Source: Trichoplax adhaerens (taxonomy: Eukaryota; Placozoa; Uniplacotomia; Trichoplacea; Trichoplacidae). From it: a stretch of 64,000 nucleotides of DNA. The notes beneath the pieces were generated by a model. That model was not told where the DNA came from, searched no databases, and saw nothing but the letters and a program-made list of their open reading frames with translations. The DNA is taken from positions 1,869,306-1,933,305 of the forward strand of contig NW_002060944.1 in NCBI RefSeq assembly GCF_000150275.1, written 5' to 3'. This document shows positions 41,736 to 54,754 of this stretch, piece by piece (position 1 is the first letter of the stretch; each line of letters opens with the position of its first letter). The position numbers and the translations under genes were made by a program.

Positions 41736-44700
41736 ATGAAGGTAACCATTTGTATTAGAATACTGTCCCCAGTGACTCATGGAAGTGACAACGAAATGGC
41801 TAATGTTTATTATTTCGGTACTGCATATCATATAAACATTGATCTATCATATCTGCTGCATGTGCTACAGATCGCAATTGAGGGTTGCTGTCATGGAGAG
41901 CTGGATAACATTTATGCTACATTAAGGCACATGGAATCGACGAAAGGAATAAAGATTGATTTATTAATCTGCTGTGGAGATTTTCAGGTATTTGAAGTTT
42001 AAATGGTCTTCTATGGTTTATTGATGCTTATGGATTTGTCATTTAATTTTTTAGTGATTTAGCAGTCTTTGCATCTTTGCTAGCCTTTAATTAAGTACTG
42101 TACATTTACAGTGCTTGTGATGCTGTCTGTACTTGTAGGTAGTTTTTTGGTCGATTACTGTAATTATATTAATTATAATTCGACTTGTAATCGCGTGTTC
42201 AATTTCAATAATTCTATTAAGCTCATAAATTAATTAGCTTCGCCTTCTTAGCTTATTTTAGAGATCTGGTGATCTTTAGTTTGTATCCCGTGCATTAATT
42301 AAATGTAGTAATTATAACAGTTGTTACCAATCTTGTAACTACAGTATACGTATCATATAAAGGATAATGCAATACCCAGCATTTAGTATTCGTATAAGGG
42401 AGCAGTATTGGTTGTACAGCAATCAGCAATATAAGAGAATCAATCAATGCTTGTACCATATGCACTGTATGTCAGTATATCAACTAATCAACAGTAATAA
42501 CTAGAGTTTATAACCCATTGACTCCAAGCAGACCATGACGGAGTGGAGAAGCTATGCACAATTTACTAATGAGTGAATTGTTACTATCCGCAACCCTTCC
42601 TCCGTTAAAAACCCCGTCTTTAATACCCTCGATGATGGATTATACCGTAGGGTGTCTGCAGAATTTACAGTAAACCTGCCTAACACTTGCAAGTCCTAAC
42701 CATAGAGGTTCTTCCCTATGGTTCTAACGTAGCTATTATATGTCAATATTTCATATGTGACATAAAACGTTAAAATAGGCTTGAAGTTAACTTAAATTTA
42801 CATCTCTATATTTAATGATCTACCGCCACATACGTTGCAATTCAGATACTACTAGTACAAATTCACGTCGCTTTGCTGACGGTTTACGATAATGTACTTA
42901 TTTGTTAATAATTAACAGATAGTATTACCATTCGACATTATTTATATCCTGGTAATAGCCAGGCACTACTATATTCACAGCTATGCTGGTAGAATACTAC
43001 TTTTCAATAATGACTTCACGGATGAAATGCTATATTAAGATTAGTTAATGGTCCAAAGCACATTATGATAACTAATGTACGGTGATGGACATACCAAGTT
43101 AAGATTAGCAGGTACTGTATATCTACAGTGCGGTAGAATGCCCTTCGTACTGTGGTCAATTCTATACCAATCATATAATGTGTCTAAGGATCGCTTGGGT
43201 ATGCAAGCAAAGCTTGCTCTGTCGATAGTAACCGTTATAAGAAAATGTAACAATCAAAATGGCTGTGTAGAAAACTCTATAAAGATTCTATGCTTATTCA
43301 ATTTTCATCAGAGTATTACATGAAATCAAAATTTAAAGGCCCAGTGGCTACCCTTAGCGATATAGCGAATACTATTTTTATAATCAGTACTCTGCAGAAA
43401 TTACTACCTTAGAGCTATTCGTTTTACATGAAGAAATGTTGAGGTAAAAAGTACTGTAAGAATCTTATACTGACCTATTTAAGTTAAGTGAAGATATCAT
43501 ATGCACGTAATTAGCTTTATTAGCTGTTTCAATCCGACAGTGATGCTATGCTCGTAAACCCTTTCTAAAGTTGGTCAATAAATTCTTAAGATACAGTGTG
43601 ATGATTTCTTTGTAAGGAGAGCATGCCATGGTACTGTACAGGCATAGAGAATATCTGATTCAACTATCTATACGACTAAACAGTTTTAGGGATAGTATGA
43701 ATTATGTATAGATATTTATGTATCAGGACGAACTTAATCTAAATAAGATTACAAATGTGCTGTGGATAATATTTAATTTGAAATTTTCTACCTTTATTTG
43801 CATTCTACGCAAGGCGGTTCGAAATCAGGCGGATTTGCATAGCATGGCGGTTCCGACTAAATATCGAAAAATGCAGTCGTTTCATAAGGTATATAAGAGT
43901 TGTAGTACATTATATTGTACTGTCGAATTGCTGAAAGATTATATTGTACTGAAGGTTTGCATCAGCTTACTGTAGTATCCGTACGTTTTCTATGTGTACA
44001 ATATGAAGCTACATTTTAGAGGAGAAATCGTCTCTTTTAAATTGGTGTCAAAATTTTGATTGTTACTATTTCCGTGAATTTATGATCAAATGACACTATG
44101 TTAGATGTAGAATGTATAAATTTGTTAATTTTTAGATAAACCAGTTCTTTCTGCGTGCAAGCACTGTACACTTAAAGTCGAAATCCTGCGCAGCTACAGA
44201 TTTGCGCTCCATAACACAAACAAACTTTACCAAGTGAAATCTTGAAAAATAAACACTGCTTAAATATAAATCTAGTCCTGGAGCAATTATTTGGAGTTTA
44301 TTCTTGCAAGTGATGTATTATTGTTCGACAGTGTATGCAAAATTATATAACTTAAAGTGAACATTTACTATATTTACAGTATTATTCTGGTGAAAAAGTT
44401 GCCCCCATTTTGACGGTATTCATTGGTGGTAATCATGAATCTTCATCGTATCTTTGGGAGCTGTTAGATCTATAATAATAATAAATAATCAATCACATTT
44501 TAAGATTTTTGTAGTTCTTAACGGTGGCTATCATTGTTCATTGTGCTATGCTATTTTCAGACCTTACGGAGGCTGGGTGTGCCCAAATGTCTACTACTTG
44601 GGATATGCTGGGATGGTCTCTTACAAGGGTTTACGGATCGGAGGAATTTCAGGGATTTATAAAAAGCATCATTATCATTTAGGTAAGTTTTAACAATCTA

Positions 44701-47026
44701 CATTATGAAACTTACCGTATTAACTGACCAGAAGTAACAGTCATTAGTTTCTGAGATTGATTCGAGTTCCAGTTTTCGTTTGATGTTTAGCACTTTTTAT
44801 TTGAACTGACATTGGAATTCTCACAAGTGTTTAAATATTAGTCTTTAGTGTCATGACTTATCTCTACATTGTATATATGGTCAAGTAATACTTTGCTGCT
44901 TAGCATAATAGGTCGATTGTCGATTTGTGCCTTTTAGCATCGTACAATGTTACAAGTACAACTTGTCCTCGACTTTTTAAACTCGAATTGGCGAGACTTG
45001 CCACATTTTTTAGAAATTTGGAATACAATGCGATGCACGTTCATACTAAAGGATTTTTACATCCTATCTAATCTGTATACGTATACTGATGTCATACTGA
45101 TCGTATACTCCATATCGCTATAGTTTACAGCTATTTTGTGGTACAATGAGAGCATGTCATTAGATTTTTTGCCGGATATATTTAACAATGATGAATGATT
45201 TTATAAAATTAACTATTGTATCTCTAAGTGATAGGATGCATTTATACACGTAAAACAACCTATAGCATTAGCAATTATGTAGCAATGTACTTTATGGAGT
45301 AGTATGTCTTTCGAACCGTAACATCATGAAACATAGTCAACTATCATACGATCAATAGAGCATTTCGAAATTCCACCGCTTCACAACGAGAGCTGCCGAA
45401 GCATATATCATACTCGAAAAATCGATGTTGATAAACTTAAAAAGGTATATTTTTTATTTTACTGATAACATGACGATATAACCGTAAGGGTCTTCCTCTC
45501 ATTTTCAGATAAAAAAGCCTATAGATATCTTTTTTTCGCATGATTGGCCACTTGGTATTTACAACTATGGGGATAAGAGAGATCTAATCAGACGCAAACC
45601 CTTCTTCAAGGATGAGGTAGGATCATTCTGAATAAATTTGTGTCGTATTTGAATTAAGTTAAAATCTAATTTGTTTAGATCGACAGAAATGCTCTAGGAA
45701 GCCCTTGCGGTTTCGAACTGCTTCGCCAATTACAACCTTCCTATTGGTTTGCAGGACACTTACATGTAAAATTTGCAGCTATTGTTCCTCATGAAAATCG
45801 AGAAAAGCAACCAAAATATACTAAATTTCTGGCGTTAGATAAATGTTTACCCAATCGAGATTTCTTACAAGTATATATAGTACTTCAGAATCACAGCTGT
45901 TTTTCGCGCTTTTCTAGTATGACAGTGTCATTTATGCTATGTGCCTGTCTGCGTAGTATGTAATATTACATCACTAAATATGTTGCTACTCGGTATCATT
46001 TTAGATCCTTGAATTTGCTGAAAAGGATCCTGAAATAATGAATTTATCCTATGACCTAGAATGGCTAAAGATTCTAAATTCTACACATCCAGTTGGGTGC
46101 GTCGATAATTTATGTGCATTAAATGTAATTGTGGTACTATAGCTAATAATTACTTGCTGTAAAATTCAATATTCCTTTTATAAGTAATACCACTCATCTT
46201 CGCGCTGATGTGATGATAAATACTTATTTAGCGAGGAATTATCAGAAAACGAGATTCTTGATGCTTTTGGAACTGATTTAACGGTAAGTGTTGCACTGTC
46301 ATTTTCGATCGGATGCGTTAGACGGCTAAAATCATGTGCAAACGAAAATGTTAGATTCCGAAAAACTTTGAGAGGTCTGCTCCACTGCATTTAGATAATG
46401 CTGTACAAGGTAAATAATTCGTATTTTGATATGAATAAGCTAGCAATGTGTTGAACAGCTTGCCTTTTAAAGATACTTATGTATTTTCAAAGCTTCGAAA
46501 AGCTACCACGAGAATTCACAGACGGCGAGGTTCTGTAACAAGTTGAAAATCATAAATCCTTGCCATTCAAGTAGTAAGTGTTATCGCTCTAAAGATATTC
46601 TTCGATATAAAGAATACGGAAATTTGCTTAAATATAGCATTACTAAATAAAGACTGCCTGTTTCATGCTAAGATTTATTTGCATCATCTAGTATTGTACC
46701 GTAGTATATATTTAACTATTTGAGGAAGTCATTTCTTAGATCGAGATTGATTTGAACGATGTGATCGTTATATAAAAATGCCTTTTGTTTTCCTTAATGA
46801 ATTTATGATTATAATGATAGGTGTCGCTTCAAAGCCGATGTTACGTGATCCCGTTGTAAATCCAGAAGATATTGATTTTAATAATGTTAAGTATGCGGAG
46901 GTTCAGAATGAACTTAATTTAGATAGCAATCAGTCTGATTGCAAACAACATATTAGGCAAAGTGAAAGGCCTTATTGTTTGACTAATCCTATCAATCCTG
47001 ATGAGATTGCGATCGATGATGAATAG
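41736..47026 (+). CDS. DBR1: Intron lariat debranching enzyme
   Basis: Nuclear metallophosphoesterase that hydrolyses the 2'-5' branch of excised intron lariats. The twelve-exon model gives 397 residues (human 544): 41736-41741, 41871-41987, 43814-43888, 44380-44462, 44561-44682, 45359-45444, 45509-45616, 45679-45870, 46005-46096, 46232-46283, 46355-46409, 46821-47026. Metal and active-site motifs in order are [29 protein letters not shown] and FAGHLHVKF. The DBR1-specific lariat-recognition stretch is present ([21 protein letters not shown], here split at the HSM), as is [15 protein letters not shown]. The C-terminal tail is short but keeps [11 protein letters not shown]. The first coding exon is only ATGAAG. 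Introns 2, 5 and 6 are the long ones. In this intron-dense genome the enzyme should be in heavy use, which is inference. Confidence 0.96.
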
Positions 47027-47220
47027 CAGTGTTATCATGCCACTGTTTCCAATTTTTACGATTCTAAGCTAATTCAAGACCAACGATGTTATTGTTGCAG
47101 TAGCGATACAAGTAAACCTTCAAACTTTTGTATCTTTATGGAAGCTCAATAAATTATATGAGACCAAAATAAATACAGTATACTGTATAATTTTTAGATA
47201 TTAGAATTCTTTGCATTCTA

Positions 47221-47385
47221 ATGAAGAAGACAATAGATATCCAAAAGTCTAGAAGTATTCTGAATGACAGTAAGAAAAAGGCCATGTCTATAATAAATGA
47301 AAATTACTCCCAGAGTATTATGAAGTTTAGTTTGCACATGTCCACACGAATTGGACTTGATATAGTAAGTAATTTAAACAGATAA
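47221..47385 (+). CDS. Small open frame in the DBR1/DNAJC19 convergent spacer
   Basis: A 54-residue, Lys/Ser-rich frame starting MKKTIDIQKSRS, behind an acceptor-like TTTTTAG and containing a perfect GTAAGTAAT donor near 47370. No family is recognised. It could be an alternative terminal exon of DBR1, a micropeptide, or chance. Confidence 0.25.
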   Translation: MKKTIDIQKSRSILNDSKKKAMSIINENYSQSIMKFSLHMSTRIGLDIVSNLNR

Positions 47386-47570
47386 AGCTACACACTTCTA
47401 GTAAGATACATAACAAACGCAGACAGTAAAAATAATACTATCAAAATATCTTTAATGTTTGTCAGTTTACAAATTAATTATCCTAATAATTTACATATAC
47501 TATGCATTTAGATCAAGTGACCGCAAGCACAAATTGTAACAATATAGTCAGTAAATAAATTTATTTCAAT

Positions 47571-49856
47571 TTAAATTGATTTCTTTTCCTTTTCAAGGTA
47601 GTCCTTAGCTTCATTTATTTTCGCTGCCAGGTATGGGGAACCACCTAGAAAATATCAAGATAATATCTAATTAAAACTAACAGAAAATAGACATGTATTC
47701 AATAAGTGTATGAAGCAATCATAGTGCTCAGTATCACCTCTATCCGGATGATTCAGCAACATAATTCTTCTATGGGCTTCTCTAACTCGTTCTTTACCTG
47801 ATGTAGAGCTATTAATAGTAAACTTTAATGTTAATGTCTCGATAACGGCTATGTTGTAGTAAGCGCAAACTGATGCTACTATACTGATACTGCAGTTTAT
47901 AATTGCAATCCTTAATCAAGGTTACAAATTACCTGAATATATAAAGTTTACCATTAGATATACAATATATACAACCTTATTCCCAAGATTAAGCCAGCTT
48001 CTCTTCTTGTCATTTTTTCCTCAAATCCGCCTTTATAATATCCTTTTAAATTCTAGGCACAGAAAATATAAAATATATATATACACTCATTCTGAAGAAT
48101 ACGTTATTGCTTAGCTAAAGAATGAGAGAGAATACCATACTACTCAGTACACCCATATGACAAAATGAAAATTGTAATCATTAAACGATATATCTTTACA
48201 TTTTCCCGCGAAACAGAAGAATTTAAGAGACTGATATTAATGCAGTGAGATCCATCAAACGGACAATTCTCATTACATTGTCAAAAAAGAAGTATCAAAT
48301 TTAAAAAAAATATTTAACTTAAGGACGGCACGCAATCACTAAGTACTATAGTTGGTATTTACTTATCGTACTTGTATTTATGATAAAAGTGGTATTCATG
48401 AATATTTATTCGGGTGTATGGTGCTATAAAAATGCAGTAATGAGGGTGAGATGGACAATCCCTTGCAATAGAGTCAATAACTGTTTTATCAATCGTAGAC
48501 TACTATACTATAAAAATAGTACAGTGCCCTCGTAGTCCAGGCCTAACGTTTATAGGGAATCTCGTTCCAATTTTAGCCGTCAGCTATCACTCGTAAGTTT
48601 TGAGATCTCAAGGCTATTGATATTGATTGACCTAGAGCATTGTTACTATTAAAAGTGTCGCTAGAAAGCTATAAAATTGCTATTACAAAGCAAAATCGTG
48701 GCATGAACCTAGAACTGCAACTAACGACTCACCAGCTTCGGCACTGTAATCGATATGTTTGAAGATTTTATCCTTTGCATGGCAATCATTGCCCATCTTC
48801 CTGGAATGAATTTAAAGCCATGAACAAAATGTTGTATTGCAAAAAATGTAACTTTAACTTAAAAATTTAACGAAACAAATTACTCTGCAATTATACTTTG
48901 ATACTAACTAGCATTAAATGAATTGGCACTTAAAGGGTCGAATACACTAGTAATAAATACGTACGTATGTCGTATGTACAGTATATCCATTGTAGTCATT
49001 TTGGTATTACTGTATTTACGTTGTATCTGTGTAAACCGCACATTGCACTGTAGTTGAAATTTTTGTGACAATTTTTTATTACTAATATACTGTATTACCA
49101 TTAATTTGCGAATTGTAACGGCAAAGCGGTATGGGAATACAGTAACAGAGGCGAGCGATATTCGATAGCTATAGTTACTTCATAAATTTGAAATGTACAC
49201 AGTACTATTATTTCACTTATAACTGCAATTTTCTTCTGGCGTCGACTGCTACAGATCGGGGTCAGACTATCATAATACAGTACTGTAATACGTATCTGCA
49301 TCAATGTTGCAATGTCTTGAGATCTAATGAGCTGTTTTGCCTGGTACACTGTAGTAGGCCTTATTTACAAAATTTTAAATGGAGAATACCTGTAGGCACT
49401 ACTAGAGAGAAAGGCATATGGGTGGAATACAGCAATAGCACTTACTAGTAATACAGTACTATTAAGATCGTATCGTAATTTTAAATTGATCATATTAATA
49501 AAGTTCAGTCTCCAATTAAAATTTGTAATGCAAGAAAGAAAACTGATGCTGTAGCAGTCAATCTTTTCTAAACCAAACTGTGACGAGTAGGTTTTTGAAT
49601 ATAAGGTTGGAGATTGATCAGCATTTTCAACGCATACACTCCAGCTTTACCGAATGTTAAAAACTGATCTTTAAGTTCGGATCATATTACACAATTACGT
49701 TTGATTATTTGAAAAAACCTTGAAATTTTTACCTCCGAGAGCAATACCAGCTAATCCAAGGCCAGCAACAATTAATGAACTCTGTAAGTAAAGTTTAGTT
49801 ATTAGTTAAAATAATTAAACAAAATAAATGAGTCCCGATATGCATTAGTATACCAT
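47571..49856 (-). CDS. DNAJC19: Mitochondrial import motor J-protein TIM14
   Basis: Inner-membrane J-domain protein that stimulates mtHsp70 in the TIM23 import motor. The six-exon model gives 113 residues (human 116): 49854-49856 (ATG only), 49733-49781, 48733-48800, 47976-48052, 47738-47808, 47571-47644. It has one N-terminal membrane span (LIVAGLGLAGIALGG), the matrix linker GRWAMIAMQRIK, the family signature GYYKGGFEEKMTRREAGLIL, and the J-domain with the essential HPD (IMLLNHPDRGGSPYLAAKI). The tail DYLEKEKKSI matches family length. The single-codon first exon is inferred from ATG|GTATAC at 49852-49856 and exon 2 starting in phase 0 with SSLIVAG. The acceptor 12 bases further upstream, not the nearer AAAG, keeps exon 4 in phase (NLKGYYKGG). 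Confidence 0.95.
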
Positions 49857-50027
49857 CCTAAAAATTTTGACGTCGACGACTTTTGTCTTGTCCGTTAACG
49901 CTAATGCTTAATATTAATTTATTAAATCTATTTCGAAGTAAGTACTATAATTAGTTATACGTGCACAGTGTAACCGATGTGCAGGCCAATAAGAGTGGCC
50001 AATTATTATTTTACAGTACTGGTCATT

Positions 50028-50310
50028 GCATCACGGTACTGTACTGTACATGCATAGCATGCCTACAGAGTACAGTACACTGCACTGTATGCTGTTCTAC
50101 CGTGCTCCCTACAGTACCTTACTACTGTACAGTATACTGTACAGTACAGTACAGTACTGTACAGTACATGTTCTACTGTATTGTACTGTACAGTACGGTA
50201 CAGGGTTGACTTTTCTGTCATCGGTTGATGCCAGTGATGTAATCATTTTGTACACTATACTGTACTGTACTGTACTGTCAAGTACAGTGTACACTGTACA
50301 GTCCTGTACG
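50028..50310. repeat. TACTGTAC/GTACAGTA cluster in the DNAJC19/STX8 divergent spacer
   Basis: Dense palindromic cluster beginning about 170 bases upstream of the DNAJC19 start codon. Three overlapping frames here, on both strands, are repeat artefacts. Confidence 0.9.
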
Positions 50311-51033
50311 AGTGAAGAATCAACTGGTTATTATAGATTTGTAATTTATAAGAAAGATCGTCAGCAAGGCGACGAGTGATCGTACTAATACAATAGTAAA
50401 ACAGTACTGCAGTAGATCCTTATTGAAGTTGGACCTTAATAAAATTCACTCAACTGTACAAGTACAGCCCGGCCTAAATTGTTTTGCACAGCACTGATGT
50501 ACAACAGTACAAGTAAACCCGTAAATAATAACAGGTTCGTTTGCTTTGCAAGTCATTATTTACGTTAAGCTAATTATATTATATTTATTTCATAATTATG
50601 TACGATGTGCGTAAGCGTAACATAGCGTTATTCGTGGTTTATGTGGAGTACATGATACTGCTTAACAGGCGTTCATAAATGTAGAGTATGAGTACAGAAT
50701 AGATTGGAATCAAATTCGTATAACTTTAGATAAATAGTTGTTACAACCAACCAATTTTCATGCAATCGTTTCGGATTCTTCGCTTTGTACGTTCAATTGT
50801 TGTAACGGAAATATGCAATTCGTTAATTTATAGATACTCGTACATATCCTTGTATTACCTGCAAAGGAGTCATTGAAAGCCAACTATTATACAGCGCAAA
50901 ATAAAAGCTTATAGGGTATAATAACAGATCAAGTATTAACCTTTAATCTAAGTGTAAATACTGTAACCTGTGAGGGAGAAGTTAAAGTTTGATCAGTGCA
51001 AACTTTCATGTGCTTTTTAGAGATTTACCCTAG

Positions 51034-52187
51034 GTCCCAGTATGGAACGAGAACATATCGTCAGTGAGAGGTAAGTATTTATTGGTATCTGTGGTTAATA
51101 TCAAGAACTTACTAATTCATTTGAGGCATTAATTATTAAAAATTTCTTCAGCTTTTGCTGCATGGAGTGATCTGTTTGTATAATATTATAAGTTATCTGT
51201 GCACTAGCCCATTTCGTTAGTCTTATCTGAAATTAGTCATAATCATTCTGTATATCTGTATCTTTACCTGACTTCATTTAATGGTGGTAAAGTATGATAG
51301 ATTTTGGTCTTTATCCCTATCGTCATAGAGACGCTCTACTTGGCGACAACTTATACAGATATAATACACTAAACCCGAAAGAACCTGTTGCAATATATTC
51401 GAAAAATGCTGACATGAAACAGCAACAGCAGCAAATAATGAAAGGTAATATTGTCTTAATAAGGTAAAATATTATGTATAAAATGAAACCGCTCGACTTA
51501 TAACTTTCGCTAAGCTTCATGTAGTTTGCGTTCTCTGTGATCAAAATTAAAATAATTAAACACAATTCTATATCATTTCTTAAGAACAAGACGAAGGAAT
51601 TGAAGCGTTATCTGCTGTAATTCAGCGCCAAAAAGAAATGAGTCATGCCATATCAAATGAAATCGAAACGCAAAATGGTTGATTTTCGTATTTTTTCTTA
51701 GCTATTTGTGTGAAAGTAATATGCTTAATTGTTCTTACGGTCTTCGCTTCTAAAGACTATTTCTTTCGTGCATATACTCCTGTTAGATATCATAACGGAG
51801 ATATCTGAAAATACTACTGATGTAGATATTAAAATCCAGTATGAAACCAGACGAGTCGATAGAATTACTACTAAAGCTTCCTTCTGTCGTAAGTAAATAT
51901 ATAGTAATTTGATGCTAATAAGATACTACGATGTGCTTGCTCGTCAGATTTTACATCATTGCCTAAAGTGTTGTTCTAGAATGTGAAGGACAGTGAGAAA
52001 AAGATAGCAGTTACTACGTTACTATCTATACAAGAATCTTCAAATCTAACTTACCATTTCCTCCTTTTTACACATATGTCTAGTAATTATACGCATATCT
52101 ATCCTCCTTTTACTAGTTACCTACCTAATCATATTTCTGCTACTACTTGCCATTATTATAATCGCTGCAGTTCCGTTTGGTAAATAA
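51034..52187 (+). CDS. STX8: Syntaxin-8-like Qc-SNARE, 5' part not found
   Basis: Tail-anchored SNARE of late endosome/lysosome fusion. Five exons hold frame (all in phase 1): 51034-51070, 51301-51444, 51585-51677, 51787-51888, 52084-52187. The SNARE motif runs EQDEGIEALSAVIQRQKEM through IETQNDII (zero-layer Gln in ETQN) to ETRRVDRITTKASFC. Human STX8 has EQDAGLDALSSIISRQKQM and ETRRVNMVDRKSASC. A single C-terminal membrane span follows (LLLLVTYLIIFLLLLAIIII), ending PFGK. Before the motif is KQQQQQIMK, like human RQQQQKII. The N-terminal three-helix domain (about 100 residues in human) should lie upstream, but I could not identify its exons or the start codon between 50.3 and 51.0 kb. A longer frame across the last exon (51983-52183) is the wrong frame. 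Confidence 0.85.
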
Positions 52188-53074
52188 GCTAGATCAGGTA
52201 TTGTATTAGTCTGTATATACTCGTACAAAAAATTAATGGTGGCGCAATAAGAATTTTCGTAAAGTTGTTAAAGCTTGCAGTAAGTTACTAACAGTAAATA
52301 AATTTGCAAAATTACTTTATCTGAATTGAAAGGTGTGCACTATGTATAACTTGCGTGCCGATGATGAACTGTAAATCGAGTCATACTTCAAAAGGATATT
52401 ACGAAGTTAACGCAACTACAGCTAGTGACGACTGGAGCACATAGGGATTTTTGAATGATTTGCGCTGTAATCTTTTACAGGACCCTTTGTCTACTTATCG
52501 TGGAATATCTAAATGATTTCTTAGGCACTTTACATTAATCATAAGTACTCGTAATTATAAATTAAATCTGTTCAGGGATAAAAGCAGTGTGTCTCAAGTG
52601 AAATTAAAGGTGTAGAACTTTGACTTGCCTGTAAGGCAACTATAACTAAAATTGCACTGGCTTTTCTTAGGATCCAGTTTGTATGACACAGTATAATGTG
52701 ATATCCTATATTTCAAAGCGGCAACACTAAATTACATAGATAATGTTTTACATACCATTGTATTTAAATGTCATGTTAATTAATTAGAATACTCGTTAAA
52801 AATTAGTGATGGATGCCTGAGTCGAAGGATCAAGTTATTGTATAGCTATATAGATTTGGTCAGCGATCTTAACTCTTGACGCATGAATTGTAAATTTTTA
52901 CAGTTATCAATATTCGATGCTATAAACGTTGCCGGCTTTCTGTATTAACTAGAATTTAATTGACAACTATATAGTTAACACTAGGTGAAATAACAGGTGA
53001 TCCTGTTTTATATTCTTGAAGTATAGCATTACATAGTATTTTATCGCTACTCATTAGAATTTATAAATCTTATA
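52188..53074. other. 3' spacer of STX8, nothing recognised
   Basis: AT-rich, with no supported exon or repeat cluster. Confidence 0.4.
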
Positions 53075-53506
53075 TTGTTTATGGTCCAGAATAAACTAAC
53101 AGTTAAATTTATTCTATACAAGATTTATATTTATGAAATTGAAAGTGCAGATGCATACCATAAATTAGTTGATAAAATGTTATCCGATAATATGATTGTG
53201 GTATGCAAAAACAAATCAAAATGCTTTATTAATAAAGATTTACTTGAATTCTATCAAGGCAACAAATAAATATTGTTACGAGAAAATTGTCCGACATTGC
53301 GTTACTGTAATAACATTGGTTACATTAAGATTAAGCATTATATAAAACTAACTAAATTGGAAAGCATTTGCATAGACGACGATTTGACACATTTTTCTCT
53401 AATATTAAAAGATAATTACTACAATCTACCACACGTTTGCGAAACACTTTTGTCGATTGTTTGTATTAGTTTTGTTTCAACTTTAGTATTCCACAAGGTC
53501 ACGTAA
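53075..53506 (+). other. Open frame interrupted by one stop, antisense to the netrin 3' end
   Basis: A 144-codon plus-strand frame broken only by TAA at 53267-53269; the parts either side are in the same frame. The first part reads ESADAYHKLVDKMLSDN and the second TKLESICIDDDLTHF. Not recognised. It overlaps the netrin-like last exon from 53419 on. It may be a decayed gene or an AT-rich chance frame. Confidence 0.2.
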
Positions 53507-54754
53507 GAGTTATGGTCGAGTATAAAGCTTCCGTCTCCTTTCATTACTTCACCTCTCATTAATATTAAGTACTCGCGACCAATCCTCAGTTTTGGACATC
53601 TACATTTCACATGATTTAAGGTAACCCAGAATGATTGTATTGTTCGACCAATCTTAATGATTGCCCGTGATTGTTTATATATTTCGCTAATTGACACTTC
53701 GAACTTTGCCCAGTCCTTAAAATTTTTCCTCGATAAGACTTTGCCTTTTACAGCTAATATATTCGGTTTGATGGTATGATAAAAAAAGAATTTTAACTTC
53801 AACTGTCACTGTATCAATGCGCATCTTTAGTATTCCTGGCTGAACTATCGCTCGTAGATAAATATTTAGAGTGATGACAAACTTACCGTAATCTCGTTTA
53901 CAATATCTTTTTACAGTCAAACTCTTTCTGTCATTATGACATTCTGGGCATTCTAGCACGTGATAAACCTTTAAATCAATCTTACTCATATTATCAGCTA
54001 ACTTTTAACAAAATGTATGTGCGGTATTGCGCTTCCATAAGTAGTCTTACCTTTTACATCAGCAAATTGATTTAAACCGGCAATAATTTCTTTAAATAAA
54101 AAATAAGTAATATTTCACATTACTTTTCAAATTATTAGCAGGCAATAGAATATAGTAAATTTTTTTTAAAAGTTACTTATGCAAGGCGCTACAGGTGACG
54201 AGCTTCTTTGATAATCAAAAAGACATTTATTACATGTCAACCCAGTTACACCTTCCTTGCAAGTGCACTGGCCTGTAGTTTGATTACAAACCCTTCCTCT
54301 AGATCCATATTGGTCACACGCGCACGCTATGTGACAATTAAAAATTTAGTTTATGAATTCTATAGAACATTACATTAAATCATTTTTTATTGGAGTAATT
54401 TATAGAATCATTAAGATACTTCTTTTGATTGAACTTACGCTTGCACGCTTTACGAGAATGAATCGGCTGTGTTTGATCTCGGTAATAGCCTTCCTTACAG
54501 TAATTACAATATCTACCGTCAGTGTTATGATTACAGTCTCGGCAGACGCCGCCACTTTTTCCGCCAGACAATTTATACACGTCTTTATCAAAATTACATT
54601 TATTGGAATGTTTATTGCAATTGCAAGGTATGAAAGAAATTCCAAGCTTAATCGATTTGGAATCTATTGTTAGAGAATAGCATAATATCTCAGTTAAAAC
54701 GATCAGTTCCAATAATCTCATGTTAAAACGCGACAGGCAATTTGATGCGATCAT
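53419..54754 (-). CDS. Short netrin-like secreted protein lacking the laminin N-terminal domain
   Basis: Netrins are secreted guidance and adhesion proteins. The five-exon model gives about 313 residues: 54439-54754, 54177-54326, 54051-54089, 53887-53997, 53419-53744. Domains in order are a possible signal peptide (if translation starts at the second Met, 54721: [18 protein letters not shown]); laminin-EGF repeat equal to netrin LE2 ([38 protein letters not shown]); LE3 ([28 protein letters not shown]); a short linker; and the C345C/NTR domain ([37 protein letters not shown], ending VSQTC). The laminin VI domain and LE1 of full netrins are missing. I found no exons for them in the 2.5 kb upstream and no good acceptor just before LE2. 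So this is either a truncated netrin or the 3' part of a gene with distant 5' exons. It is convergent with STX8 and divergent from RALGPS. Confidence 0.88.

Noticed and set aside
43041-43323. Overlapping 70- and 82-codon frames on opposite strands in DBR1 intron 2
   Set aside because: No splice-compatible boundaries or family resemblance; they look like chance frames in a 1.8 kb intron.
51983-52183. 66-codon frame beginning KDSEKKIAVTT after STX8 exon 4
   Set aside because: Wrong frame. Splicing at 52084 in phase restores the membrane anchor of a tail-anchored SNARE.
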